From assembly GCA_003223515.1 (NCBI GenBank), contig QHVI01000040.1, forward strand, positions 1 through 42,577: a stretch of 42,577 nucleotides of DNA, given 5' to 3'. The position numbers were made by a program, and so were the translations under genes. Below are positions 9,243 to 16,049 of the stretch, one piece after another. The first letter of the stretch is position 1. Every line of letters begins with the position of its first letter. The notes beneath the pieces are model-generated. The model had not been told where the DNA came from. It searched no databases and worked only from the letters and a program-made list of their open reading frames with translations. The stretch is from Candidatus Angelobacter sp. Gp1-AA117 (GTDB lineage Bacteria; Acidobacteriota; Terriglobia; Terriglobales; Acidobacteriaceae).

Positions 9243-9326
9243 GCCTGTTAGGACTACTGCTAACCGGGTGGCGGGAGTTCGCGGGAAGTCGCGGGAGATG
9301 GCGGGGCAAAAGGGGATTGCGGCGGG

Positions 9327-9355
9327 TTTTCCACAGTCCATCCACAATATCCACA
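9327..9355 (+). promoter_or_regulatory. Cluster of three DnaA-box-like 9-mers inside the element
   Basis: TTTTCCACA (9327-9335), CCATCCACA (9338-9346) and ATATCCACA (9347-9355) follow one another within 29 bp. The first fits the relaxed DnaA box TTWTNCACA, and the others share its TCCACA core. AT-rich DNA follows and a G-rich, GCGGGA-repeated stretch precedes it (9270-9326). Chance occurrence of TCCACA words is possible, so any DnaA-binding role is inference. Confidence 0.3.
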
Positions 9356-9423
9356 ATTACCGTAACACAAAAATTCTTTGCGGATTCCACCCCTCGGCGT
9401 ACTCTTTCGTCAGAGGGTAACGA

Positions 9424-10191
9424 ATGCATTCAATTTGGTCTGACCTTTTGTCGTTTCTGTGGGCGTACTTGTCCCATTGGCAGAGTTATGCCACTGGAGG
9501 CGTTGTGACGGGAATCATAGGAGTTTCCGAGCGCCTACTCGGAAAGCAGCTTCCCAAAAAAGTGTATGCCGCGATTTTTATTCTGGTGTTTTCACTTGCC
9601 GCTTTTTTCTTAGCATGGCGAGACGAGTACATCAGAGCTAACGAATTAGCTAAGGTCAGCATTCAACTGCAAACCACTACTGACAATCTACGGCAACAAG
9701 TTCGTGGTAGCGATGAAAAGGATGCTGAGATTAAACAATTACGAGCAAAACTGGAAGCGCGAACACCGCCAGAATCGCCTAATTCCTTAAGACGAAGAAC
9801 GCTCAAGCTTGTTAATGACTTAAATCTATTTTGGAGTCGCAGACCTCAACAGTATCGGGCGAAAGTTCAAAATCCGACCACGGATGAAGAACGGCAACGC
9901 AATGCCGCATTCGATAAATATTGGATTGAGGCAGAAGCAGCATATCGAAACGCTAACTTTAGAGATCGGCTTCTCGGAATAGTAAGAGAATACAAAGGCA
10001 AGGGCATTGCGAGTGGATATCTGGAGCAAGGGTTCGAGCAGTCCAACCGTATGGTAGGAGCTGATGCCTTCGGCGGTTCGGATTTGGAAGATTGCTTCAG
10101 ATTTATGAGTGACATATGTACGTTGCGCGAATTGGCTTATCACGTTGACGCTAACGATCAGCCGATTATTTTAGTGCTTGACAAACAATAA
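9424..10191 (+). CDS. Element-encoded membrane protein with coiled coil, unknown function
   Basis: The 255-residue product has a weakly hydrophobic N-terminus, a clear transmembrane helix at about residues 47-64 (YAAIFILVFSLAAFFLAW) and a predicted coiled coil at about 75-115. A soluble helical C-terminal domain follows. The ATG is preceded by AGAGGG at suitable spacing. It lies inside the inverted repeats of the IS1-type element, 39 bp upstream of the transposase start and on the same strand, so it is a passenger gene likely cotranscribed with the transposase. No domain is recognised. A role in the element's upkeep or in host interaction cannot be told from sequence. Confidence 0.75.
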   Translation: MHSIWSDLLSFLWAYLSHWQSYATGGVVTGIIGVSERLLGKQLPKKVYAAIFILVFSLAAFFLAWRDEYIRANELAKVSIQLQTTTDNLRQQVRGSDEKDAEIKQLRAKLEARTPPESPNSLRRRTLKLVNDLNLFWSRRPQQYRAKVQNPTTDEERQRNAAFDKYWIEAEAAYRNANFRDRLLGIVREYKGKGIASGYLEQGFEQSNRMVGADAFGGSDLEDCFRFMSDICTLRELAYHVDANDQPIILVLDKQ

Positions 10192-10230
10192 TTATTGTAT
10201 TACATTAATGTCCATAGGGAGAATACGCCT

Positions 10231-11058
10231 ATGGCAAACGTTCTGAGCATGGACAAACAAATCGCGGTCGTAAGCATGTTAGCCGAAGGATGCAGCCTGA
10301 GAGCTATTGAGCGCATTACGGGCATTCACCGCGATACCGCCATGCGGTTAGGCGTTCGTATTGGCAAAGGCTGTGCAGCCGTCATGGACGCAAAGATGCG
10401 CGATCTGGATTGCCACTTACTGCAATTCGATGAAATTTGGGGATTCATCGGGAAAAAGGATAAGCATGTCACGGTAGACGATAATCCCGAATTGGGTAAC
10501 GTTTGGACGTTCTGCGCGATTGATGCGGAAACGAAGTTAGTTCCTGCCTACAAGGTTGGAAAGCGCGACCATGCCACTGCAAACGCTTTTGCTCAAGACG
10601 TTGCCTCACGTATGAAAAACCGTGTTCAGATTTCTACCGATGGCCTGAGAGCCTATGTTGATGCGATAGAAAAAGCCTTTGGCGCTGACGTGGATTACGG
10701 GCAAATCATCAAGACCTATGAGCAAGACGACAGCCTGCACCCGCACCGCAGATACAGTGCGCCTGAGATGGTCACTACAGAGAAAAAACGCATCTCTGGC
10801 AATCCCGATATGCGGCTCGTTTCCACCAGCTACATTGAGCGGCTGAATGCTACTACCCGCCTGCACATGCGCCGTCTCACTCGTTTAACTCTGGCATTCA
10901 GCAAGAAACTGGAAAACTTTGAAGCGGCTGTAGGCTTGCATTTTGCGTATTACAACTTTGTAAAACCACACAAAGCAATCCGCTGCACTCCTGCAATGGA
11001 AGCGGGAATAGAGCGGGATTTCTGGAGTGTCGGGGAACTGGTAGAGGCTGCATCGTGA
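10231..11058 (+). CDS. IS1-family-type DDE transposase
   Basis: The 275-residue enzyme moves the surrounding element by cutting and joining DNA ends. An N-terminal helix-turn-helix (about residues 6-45, 'CSLRAIERITGIHRDTAMRL') precedes a catalytic domain with the acidic triad D67 (QFDEIW), D137 (STDGL) and E203 (YIERLN). The C-terminal ARLT/LENFEAAVGLHFAYYNF-like helix is typical of the IS1 DDE domain. The frame is single and uninterrupted, unlike classical IS1, which needs a frameshift. The reading frame extends upstream to 10195, but the ATG at 10231 is preceded by AGGGAG at good spacing and begins the family's normal N-terminus. All catalytic residues are present, so the element may be active. 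Confidence 0.88.
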   Translation: MANVLSMDKQIAVVSMLAEGCSLRAIERITGIHRDTAMRLGVRIGKGCAAVMDAKMRDLDCHLLQFDEIWGFIGKKDKHVTVDDNPELGNVWTFCAIDAETKLVPAYKVGKRDHATANAFAQDVASRMKNRVQISTDGLRAYVDAIEKAFGADVDYGQIIKTYEQDDSLHPHRRYSAPEMVTTEKKRISGNPDMRLVSTSYIERLNATTRLHMRRLTRLTLAFSKKLENFEAAVGLHFAYYNFVKPHKAIRCTPAMEAGIERDFWSVGELVEAAS

Positions 11059-11366
11059 AACACATTGAAGAACTGAAAGACGTAATTCGCAAGCTGCACA
11101 GTGCAGAGGCTACGCATGTAGAGAGTGTTCCGATAAAAGAGCAATTCCAGGGGCAGACGGTTTGGGATGGAATCGTGGAAGTGTTCCACCTGAGAGGCCA
11201 TCCAAAGACAGACAGAGTTTATGCGTGGTCACATGAAACTGATAACCCGCAAAAGCCTAAGAAGCATGTAACGATTCTTCATGTTCACCCTGTCACTTCG
11301 CCACAAGCGGCAGTAAGAGCAGCAATCATTCAGGAGTACAGAAATGCAGAGCCAGCAGAAAGCTAA
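11055..11366 (+). CDS. Small transposase-associated protein, unknown function
   Basis: The 103-residue product has a GTG start that overlaps the transposase stop codon by 4 bp (GTGA), so it is translationally coupled to the transposase. The centre holds a conserved-looking core with 'VWDGIVEVFHLRGHPKTDRV' followed by a YAWSHET segment and a C-terminal helix with 'SPQAAVRAAII'. I recall similar short genes beside IS1-type transposases in other Acidobacteria, but could not check this. It has no signal peptide or membrane segment. A transposase accessory or regulatory function is plausible from position alone. Confidence 0.72.
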   Translation: MKHIEELKDVIRKLHSAEATHVESVPIKEQFQGQTVWDGIVEVFHLRGHPKTDRVYAWSHETDNPQKPKKHVTILHVHPVTSPQAAVRAAIIQEYRNAEPAES

Positions 11367-11532
11367 AAAAGTCGGTCGCCCGAAGCTCCCAAAGGGAGAA
11401 GCAAAAGGGCGCATCGTGCCTGTGAGATTCAATGCCTATGATTTGAAACTGGTAACAGCGGCAGCAAAGGCCAGCAATCAAACTGTGTCGGATTGGATTC
11501 GGAGCAAGGTTAATGCGGCAATTCAGCAATAA
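11344..11532 (+). CDS. Small basic ribbon-helix-helix-like DNA-binding protein
   Basis: This 62-residue, strongly basic protein starts inside the 3' end of the preceding gene (23-bp overlap). A Lys/Arg-rich N-terminal arm (residues 5-24) precedes 'RIVPVRFNAYDLKLVTAAAK' and 'NQTVSDWIRSKVNAAI'. This is the strand-helix-helix pattern of MetJ/Arc-type ribbon-helix-helix repressors and antitoxins. It closes the plus-strand gene set of the IS1-type element and could regulate transposase expression, or could be the antitoxin-like partner of the gene before it. Neither role has been shown here. Confidence 0.65.
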   Translation: MQSQQKAKKVGRPKLPKGEAKGRIVPVRFNAYDLKLVTAAAKASNQTVSDWIRSKVNAAIQQ

Positions 11533-11536
11533 AAAT

Positions 11537-11556
11537 GCCCACCTGTTAGGGTGGGC
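11537..11556 (-). terminator. Intrinsic terminator for the minus-strand passenger gene
   Basis: GCCCACC (11537-11543) pairs with GGTGGGC (11550-11556) around a 6-nt loop. Read on the minus strand, the hairpin is followed by ATTTTTATT. It lies 22 nt past the end of the minus-strand gene at 11579-11857 and between convergent genes, so it may also block plus-strand read-through. Confidence 0.7.
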
Positions 11557-11578
11557 TGAGAGTGCAGCTAATGTCCGG

Positions 11579-11857
11579 TTACGTTCGCGGAATCTTGCTC
11601 TTGACTGATTTATACCGCTTAATGACTTTCTCATTTCCCTTTGGCCAGTCCGACAGGATGGGGAATACGGTAGCCGATGGCTCAATGATGAGAGTCAATG
11701 TGGTTCTGTCCTGAAAGCTGATGGTAATGGAGAAAAACTCCAGATCGGAAGAAACTTCGATGTCGGAAATGACTTTATCTTTGACCTCATCAAAGTTGGC
11801 GATTTCTCTCAGGCTTGAGTGTATCCGCTGTATGTGTGTACGCTTATTAACAGCCAT
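11579..11857 (-). CDS. Element-encoded small protein, unknown function
   Basis: The product is 92 residues. The frame is open further upstream (to 11968), but that extension would run into the terminal inverted repeat. The ATG at 11857 is preceded by AAAGGAG at ideal spacing, so it is the likely start. The sequence shows alternating strands and helices, with no signal peptide, membrane segment or recognised motif. It is the only passenger gene on the minus strand, converges on the ribbon-helix-helix gene and has its own terminator. That suggests separate regulation from the transposase unit. Confidence 0.65.
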   Translation of the reverse strand: MAVNKRTHIQRIHSSLREIANFDEVKDKVISDIEVSSDLEFFSITISFQDRTTLTLIIEPSATVFPILSDWPKGNEKVIKRYKSVKSKIPRT

Positions 11858-11966
11858 TGGTGCAGCTCCTTTGCATTGGTGGTTAGGGCTGCGTTCGTGC
11901 TTAGAACACGGGCGCTGCCCGCTGACAACCGTAGCAATCCCACCAGCAAAAGAAAAGCGAAACTTC

Positions 11967-11982
11967 AAATTAGGACACTACC
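11967..11982 (-). repeat. Right terminal inverted repeat of the IS1-type element
   Basis: AAATTAGGACACTACC is the exact reverse complement of 9227-9242 and marks the right boundary of the element. Confidence 0.88.
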
Positions 11983-12010
11983 AAACCGCTGATTAGACTG
12001 ATTTGCGCTG

Positions 12011-12040
12011 AACCGCAGAGAACGCAGAGGTCGCAGAGGA
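12011..12040. repeat. Dispersed 9-bp-periodic repeat (ACGCAGAGG type)
   Basis: Three 9-bp units occur in the order ACCGCAGAG / AACGCAGAGG / TCGCAGAGG, just outside the right end of the IS1-type element. A related 'AATCTGCGGAATCAGCGG' stretch follows before the ctaE stop. Confidence 0.68.
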
Positions 12041-12084
12041 ACTTATCAGCGTGAATCTGCGGAATCAGCGGTAAGGTTTTGCCG

Positions 12085-12849
12085 TTACATCGCGAAGCGC
12101 AGCAGCACGAAGATGTAGAGCCACAGCACGCCCATAAAGTGCCAATACCAGCCGGTTACGTCCACGGCGATCTGCTGAGAGTCAAAGCGCAGTTTGAGCC
12201 AGCTTCCGAATAGCGATATAAGCAGCGCCAGCAGCCCTCCGCTGAGGTGGATGGCATGCAATCCGGTCAGCAGGTAGAAGAAAAAGCTGTTGGGGTTCTG
12301 GGAAGCCAGGTAGAGTCCCTGCGCGCGCAATGAATGCCAGACGATTATCTGACCTGCAAGAAAGGCAAATCCGAGCAGCGCGGTAATGGCGATCCAGGGG
12401 AACTCCGTCTGCAATTTCGGCGGACGGATTCCCATAGAAACAAATTCTGATTTCTTCAACAGCCCGCGCCGGCCCAACTCCAGCGTGATACTGCTTAAGA
12501 GCAGCACAACAGTATTGATGATTAAGATTCGGTAGGGAAGAATGACCGGCTGCCAATTTTCCAGGTAGGTTTTTTCAACCGGGTCCCACGGCCCATGAGT
12601 GCCGCGCAGGAAATAAACCGTGGTGACTCCCACGAATAGCGCAGTGACTGAGACTATGGTGATGACCATAGCCACCCGGTAGCGGCGCAAACGGTCTCTG
12701 CGGGAAACAAAGTCTTCGTGATGCCCGTAGTCTCCATCGTCACCGCCTCCAAAGCCCCAGCGATGAGGAATCTTTCCCGGCCCGCCACCACCCAGCCTGG
12801 GTTTCTGCGGCTTCTTGTCCAATTCAACGTGTTCGACTACCGGAGGCAT
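12085..12849 (-). CDS. ctaE: Cytochrome c oxidase subunit III
   Basis: This 254-residue membrane protein is the third core subunit of a heme-copper oxidase. An unusually long, Gly/Pro-rich and charged cytoplasmic N-terminus (residues 1-55, with HHED) precedes about five transmembrane helices. These include 'YRVAMVITIVSVTALFVGVT', the LLTGLHAIHLSGGLLALL helix and the final 'WYWHFMGVLWLYIFVLLRFA' helix. The last two are family signatures; HxxHLxGG and WHFxxxxWxxxF are typical of subunit III. It follows ctaD by 18 bp, so the two are cotranscribed. The subunit stabilises subunit I and the proton-entry site. It is the last gene of the oxidase cluster before the IS1-type element. Confidence 0.93.
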   Translation of the reverse strand: MPPVVEHVELDKKPQKPRLGGGGPGKIPHRWGFGGGDDGDYGHHEDFVSRRDRLRRYRVAMVITIVSVTALFVGVTTVYFLRGTHGPWDPVEKTYLENWQPVILPYRILIINTVVLLLSSITLELGRRGLLKKSEFVSMGIRPPKLQTEFPWIAITALLGFAFLAGQIIVWHSLRAQGLYLASQNPNSFFFYLLTGLHAIHLSGGLLALLISLFGSWLKLRFDSQQIAVDVTGWYWHFMGVLWLYIFVLLRFAM

Positions 12850-12867
12850 AGGAGACTTAGATGGTCG

Positions 12868-14592
12868 TTACTGCGGAGTGGCTGTTGAATCCTGCATGAG
12901 AAAATCTTTTGACGCGCCCGGCACACTATACTCGTACGCGCCCTGATATACGAGCGGACTCTGGTTGCCGAATCCCTCGCGTGGCGGAGGCGATGGCAAA
13001 GTCCACTCGAGCGTGGTGCACTCCCACGGGTTTGCGCCCGCGGCTGCTCCTTTAAACATACTCCAGAAGAAGTTTATAAGAAAGAGCAGTTGGCCGCAGA
13101 TGGTGATGATGGCTGCTGCGGTGATGAACTGCTGCAGCGGCGCCATGGCTGCAACATACTGAACGCCAGTCAGTTCCGAATACCGGCGCGGATGTCCTGC
13201 GATTCCGAGCAGGTGCATGGGCATGAAAATTGCGTAAGCGCCAAAAAACGTCACCCAGAAATGCGCGCTTCCGAGAGTTGAGTTCATCATGCGTCCGAAC
13301 ATCTTGGGGAACCAGAAATACGTCGCAGCAAACACGGCGAACAATCCCGCCATAGCCATGATCAGGTGAAAATGTGCCACGACGAAATAAGTATCGTGCA
13401 GGTAGGCGTCCAGCGCCGGCTGCGCCAGTATGGGCCCGGTCAATCCTCCGGTAATGAACAGCGAGACAAAACCGATGGAGAAAAGCATGGGCGTGGTGAA
13501 GCGAAAGCGTCCGCCCCACAGGGTTCCCAGCCAGTTGAAGACCTTGATGGCCGAAGGCACGGCAATGGCCGTGGTCAGAGAGGAAAAGGCAAACCCGGCA
13601 TAAGGATTCATTCCACTTACAAACATGTGATGACCCCAGACCATGAAGCCCAGGAAGCCGATCGCCAGAATCGCGCCCACCATCGCCTTGTAGCCGAATA
13701 CCGGCTTGCGGGAAAACACAGAGAGCAGATGCGAGGTGACTCCCATGCCCGGCAGGATGGCAATGTAGACCTCAGGATGGCCGAAGAACCAGAAGAGATG
13801 CTGCCAGAGCAACGGAGAGCCGCCCTGATGATCTACAGCGTGTCCGCTGATCAAGAGGTTTGCGGGGACAAAGAAGTTTGTACCGGCATTGCGGTCCAGC
13901 AGCAGCATAATCACCGCCGCCAGCAAAATGCTGAATGCCAGCAGGATCAGGATTGCTGCAACAAACCATGTCCAGCAGGTCAGCGGCATGCGCATCAGAG
14001 TCATGCCCCGCGTGCGCATCTTGAGCGTGGTGGTGATGAAGTTGATGGAACTCAGGACTGAAGCCACGCAGAACAGGCCAATACTGACCAGCCACAAATC
14101 CGTGCCTGTGCCTTGCCCCGGCCCTGCTGATGGAACGGCGCTGAGTGGTGGATACTGCGTCCACCCGGCCAGCGAGGCGCCCCCAGGAGCAAAGAAGGCG
14201 GCGATCAGGACAAAGAAAGAAAGCAGTGTGATCCAGAAACCAGCCATGCTCAGCCGCGGAAGGGCCATCTCTGAAGCGCCCAGTTGCAACGGCAGCAGGT
14301 AAGTGCCGAAGCCATTCTGCGGTACCGTGGAGAGCACAAAGAACACCATCAGCGTGCCGTGAATGGTGAGATAGGCAAGGTAGTTCTCCGGCTTGATCTG
14401 TCCGAGGAAGGGAATCGCTGCCTGAGGCCAGACCAGATGAATCCGCATCAGCAGTGACAGGAACGTGCCCACCAGCACCGCCGCCAGCGAGAGAAAGAAA
14501 TACTGCAGACCGACGACTTTGTGATCGGTGGTAAAGACGTAACGGCGCAGCAACCCCTGAGCGGTTGGTTTAGTTGTGCCCAAGAAACTCAA
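12868..14592 (-). CDS. ctaD: Cytochrome c oxidase subunit I (catalytic, heme-copper)
   Basis: The 574-residue, 12-helix subunit carries low-spin heme a and the heme a3-CuB site where oxygen is reduced. Metal ligands are visible in the helix with 'YLTIHGTLMVFF', in FWFFGHPEVYI (CuB histidine, with the proton-channel glutamate of HPEVY), in GHHMF and in 'HDTYFVVAHFHLIMAM'. This makes it an A-type oxidase. The reading frame begins with TTG at 14592; an in-frame TAG lies 12 nt upstream and no ribosome-binding site is visible. The 5' region is taken up by a REP-like palindrome and an opposite-strand GIY-YIG gene that separate it from ctaC. Loss of the native leader by insertion is likely. Confidence 0.96.
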   Translation of the reverse strand: MSFLGTTKPTAQGLLRRYVFTTDHKVVGLQYFFLSLAAVLVGTFLSLLMRIHLVWPQAAIPFLGQIKPENYLAYLTIHGTLMVFFVLSTVPQNGFGTYLLPLQLGASEMALPRLSMAGFWITLLSFFVLIAAFFAPGGASLAGWTQYPPLSAVPSAGPGQGTGTDLWLVSIGLFCVASVLSSINFITTTLKMRTRGMTLMRMPLTCWTWFVAAILILLAFSILLAAVIMLLLDRNAGTNFFVPANLLISGHAVDHQGGSPLLWQHLFWFFGHPEVYIAILPGMGVTSHLLSVFSRKPVFGYKAMVGAILAIGFLGFMVWGHHMFVSGMNPYAGFAFSSLTTAIAVPSAIKVFNWLGTLWGGRFRFTTPMLFSIGFVSLFITGGLTGPILAQPALDAYLHDTYFVVAHFHLIMAMAGLFAVFAATYFWFPKMFGRMMNSTLGSAHFWVTFFGAYAIFMPMHLLGIAGHPRRYSELTGVQYVAAMAPLQQFITAAAIITICGQLLFLINFFWSMFKGAAAGANPWECTTLEWTLPSPPPREGFGNQSPLVYQGAYEYSVPGASKDFLMQDSTATPQ

Positions 14593-14624
14593 GTAAATAT
14601 TCTACGCTGCCCCCGAAGGCTGTC

Positions 14625-14685
14625 ATTCCGAAGGCCCGTTAAGCTCGCGCGCGTTTTCTTCAGCGCGCGAGTAGGGCCGAGGAAT
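14625..14685 (+). repeat. REP-like structured palindrome, copy A (left of GIY-YIG gene)
   Basis: A nested stem pairs ATTCC (14625-14629) with GGAAT (14681-14685), GGCCC (14633-14637) with GGGCC (14674-14678), and CTCGCGCGC (14644-14652) with GCGCGCGAG (14663-14671). The innermost stem closes a 10-nt GTTTTCTTCA loop. A nearly identical element in reverse orientation is at 25975-26035. Two of the stem pairs differ by compensatory changes between the copies. Confidence 0.85.
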
Positions 14686-14769
14686 CTGCTCCGCTGCAGC
14701 TTATCCAAAGAAAATACTGTGCAAGTCTTCAACTGCTGGGCGGTCTAATATGTGGTTATCACGGCATCA

Positions 14770-15132
14770 ATGAAAACCTACTTTGTCTACATCATGTCCA
14801 ATAAATCTCGCCGCTTGTATGTAGGATTCACTAGTAAGTTACGGGCACGAGTCTTTCAACACAAAAACAAGTGGTTTAAGGAATCGTTCACTGCGCGTTA
14901 CAAGTTTGACATGCTTGTGTATTTCGAATCGTTTGCTGATCCAAATGACGCAATCCAGAGGGAGAAAGAGATAAAAGGATGGAGGCGAGACAAGAAACTC
15001 AAGCTGATTCTGGCTGTGAATCCCGATTGGGCAGACTTGAGCGCGGAATGGTATGAAGATGAACGCTGGCAAGGTATGCCGGACGCTCATCCCTTAGACG
15101 TATGGCGCAGACGCTCTCGCCTGAACAACTGA
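14770..15132 (+). CDS. GIY-YIG domain nuclease (small, YhbQ/UPF0213-like)
   Basis: The 120-residue protein is a single GIY-YIG domain. The first strand holds 'YFVYIMSNK', followed by RLYVGFT, in the place of the family's GIY...YIG. Further on are the arginine helix (LRARVFQHKN) and the catalytic glutamate in 'REKEIKGWRRDKKLKLI'. Members of this small family are DNA nucleases or nuclease-like proteins of uncertain role. The frame opens at 14752, but the ATG at 14770 begins the family's usual MKTYxVYI. It lies on the opposite strand inside the cytochrome oxidase cluster. A REP-like palindrome stands on each side in inverted orientation, so it appears to be part of a small mobile unit. Confidence 0.88.
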   Translation: MKTYFVYIMSNKSRRLYVGFTSKLRARVFQHKNKWFKESFTARYKFDMLVYFESFADPNDAIQREKEIKGWRRDKKLKLILAVNPDWADLSAEWYEDERWQGMPDAHPLDVWRRRSRLNN

Positions 15133-15143
15133 CGGCGGGGCAG

Positions 15144-15240
15144 ATTCCTCCTCGCTACTCGCGCGCACGTTCCCCATTGGCTCGCTGCGCTTCACCAATG
15201 GGGCCCCTCGTAAACACGCGCTCCCTACGCTCGTCGGAAT
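15144..15240 (-). repeat. REP-like structured palindrome, divergent copy B (right of GIY-YIG gene)
   Basis: GCAGATTCCTC...CTACTCGCGCGC at 15141-15166 and the closing GTCGGAATGACAT at 15233-15245 match the ends of copy A in inverted orientation. The outer pairing is ATTCC (15144-15148) with GGAAT (15236-15240). The centre holds a different hairpin, CCCCATTGG with CCAATGGGG (15172-15203), which replaces the copy-A loop. Confidence 0.75.
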
Positions 15241-15266
15241 GACATTCTTCCTGCAGCGGATGCATC

Positions 15267-16049
15267 TTACGGATGACGCGACTGTAGCCACGCACGGAAT
15301 CCTTCCTCACTCATCACCGTTACCACCGCCCGCATCCGGTAATGTCCCAACCCGCACAACTGTGAGCAGGCAATTTCAAAGTTGCCAGGCTGTGTAGCTT
15401 GCAGATGAGCGTGTACTTCCATTCCCGGCACGGCATCCTGCTTGAAGCGCATGGCGGGAATGAATACGCTGTGGATCACGTCCTGCGCCCGCAAGATCAA
15501 TTCAACCTCGCGATCCACCGGCAGCACCAGCGACGTTGAGACGATGTCATCATTCCCGGCCTCATCTGCAGGGTCGATTCCCAGAGGATTGCCTTCATCC
15601 GGCTTGGCGAACCGTTGCGCATCCGTGCGTCCGAACTTGCCATCACCACCCGGATAGCGGAAGTACCACTGAAACTGCACACCGGTGACCTCGATCTGAA
15701 GCGCGTCAGGACTATGCTGGTGAGGATGTATGGCGGACCACAGCCGTTCGCCTTTCACGTTGAACCAGAAGAACAGAATCGCGATAGCCAATGTCCACGT
15801 CACCTCTGCCGGCCAGTTACCCCCCAGGTATGGTGCATTTTTCGAGCGTGACCGGATCAGAAAGAAAGCCAGCAGCAGTTGTGCCGCAACAAAAAGGCCG
15901 CCGAGCAGCCACAAGGCAGTAAGAAATTGATGGTCCATGGCAGCAGCATGAGCGGAAACTCCGGCAGGGAGCCACCACGGATGAGCGGCAAACAGATAAA
16001 TGCAACCGGCAGTGATCAGAAGAATCGCAAGCAGCAGCGCAACTGCCAT
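15267..16049 (-). CDS. ctaC: Cytochrome c oxidase subunit II (CuA)
   Basis: This 260-residue subunit takes electrons from cytochrome c. Two N-terminal transmembrane helices lie at about residues 3-22 and 43-65, followed by a cupredoxin domain outside the membrane. The dinuclear CuA ligands are visible as a histidine in VIHSVFIPAM and the cluster CSQLCGLGHYRM, with two cysteines, a histidine and a methionine. There is no fused cytochrome c domain. The ATG overlaps the TAA of pdxT (TAATG), so translation is coupled to the upstream vitamin B6 gene. Downstream, a REP/GIY-YIG unit of about 0.65 kb separates it from ctaD, its normal operon partner. It lacks a heme-binding CxxCH. Confidence 0.95.
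   Translation of the reverse strand: MAVALLLAILLITAGCIYLFAAHPWWLPAGVSAHAAAMDHQFLTALWLLGGLFVAAQLLLAFFLIRSRSKNAPYLGGNWPAEVTWTLAIAILFFWFNVKGERLWSAIHPHQHSPDALQIEVTGVQFQWYFRYPGGDGKFGRTDAQRFAKPDEGNPLGIDPADEAGNDDIVSTSLVLPVDREVELILRAQDVIHSVFIPAMRFKQDAVPGMEVHAHLQATQPGNFEIACSQLCGLGHYRMRAVVTVMSEEGFRAWLQSRHP

Larger units (their letters stand above)
9227..11982 (+). mobile_element. IS1-type transposable element with passenger genes
   Basis: A 2756-bp unit is bounded by perfect 16-bp inverted repeats: GGTAGTGTCCTAATTT at 9227-9242 and its exact reverse complement at 11967-11982. It contains a membrane-protein gene, a single-frame IS1-type DDE transposase, two short genes overlapping it head-to-tail, and one convergent small gene. 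The flanks share only AAAC, so no convincing target duplication is visible; either it has decayed or this insertion did not leave one. Simple IS1 elements are under 1 kb, so this one carries about 1.9 kb beyond the transposase. The element sits between uvrA and ctaE and interrupts no gene. Its left end also holds a second inverted copy (TTAGGACTAC at 9248-9257), giving a subterminal hairpin that the right end lacks. Confidence 0.85.

Noticed and set aside
9321-9360. Replication origin inside the element
   Set aside because: Only one word fits the DnaA box well and no initiator gene is nearby. It is kept only as a low-interest observation.
9219-11990. Target site duplication around the IS1-type element
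   Set aside because: The eight bases on each side (AAACTTAC and AAACCGCT) share only AAAC. This is not enough to claim a duplication.
13366-14061. 231-residue plus-strand frame inside ctaD
   Set aside because: It is antisense to a clear cytochrome oxidase gene, and its composition (His, Arg and Gln rich) is typical of shadow frames.
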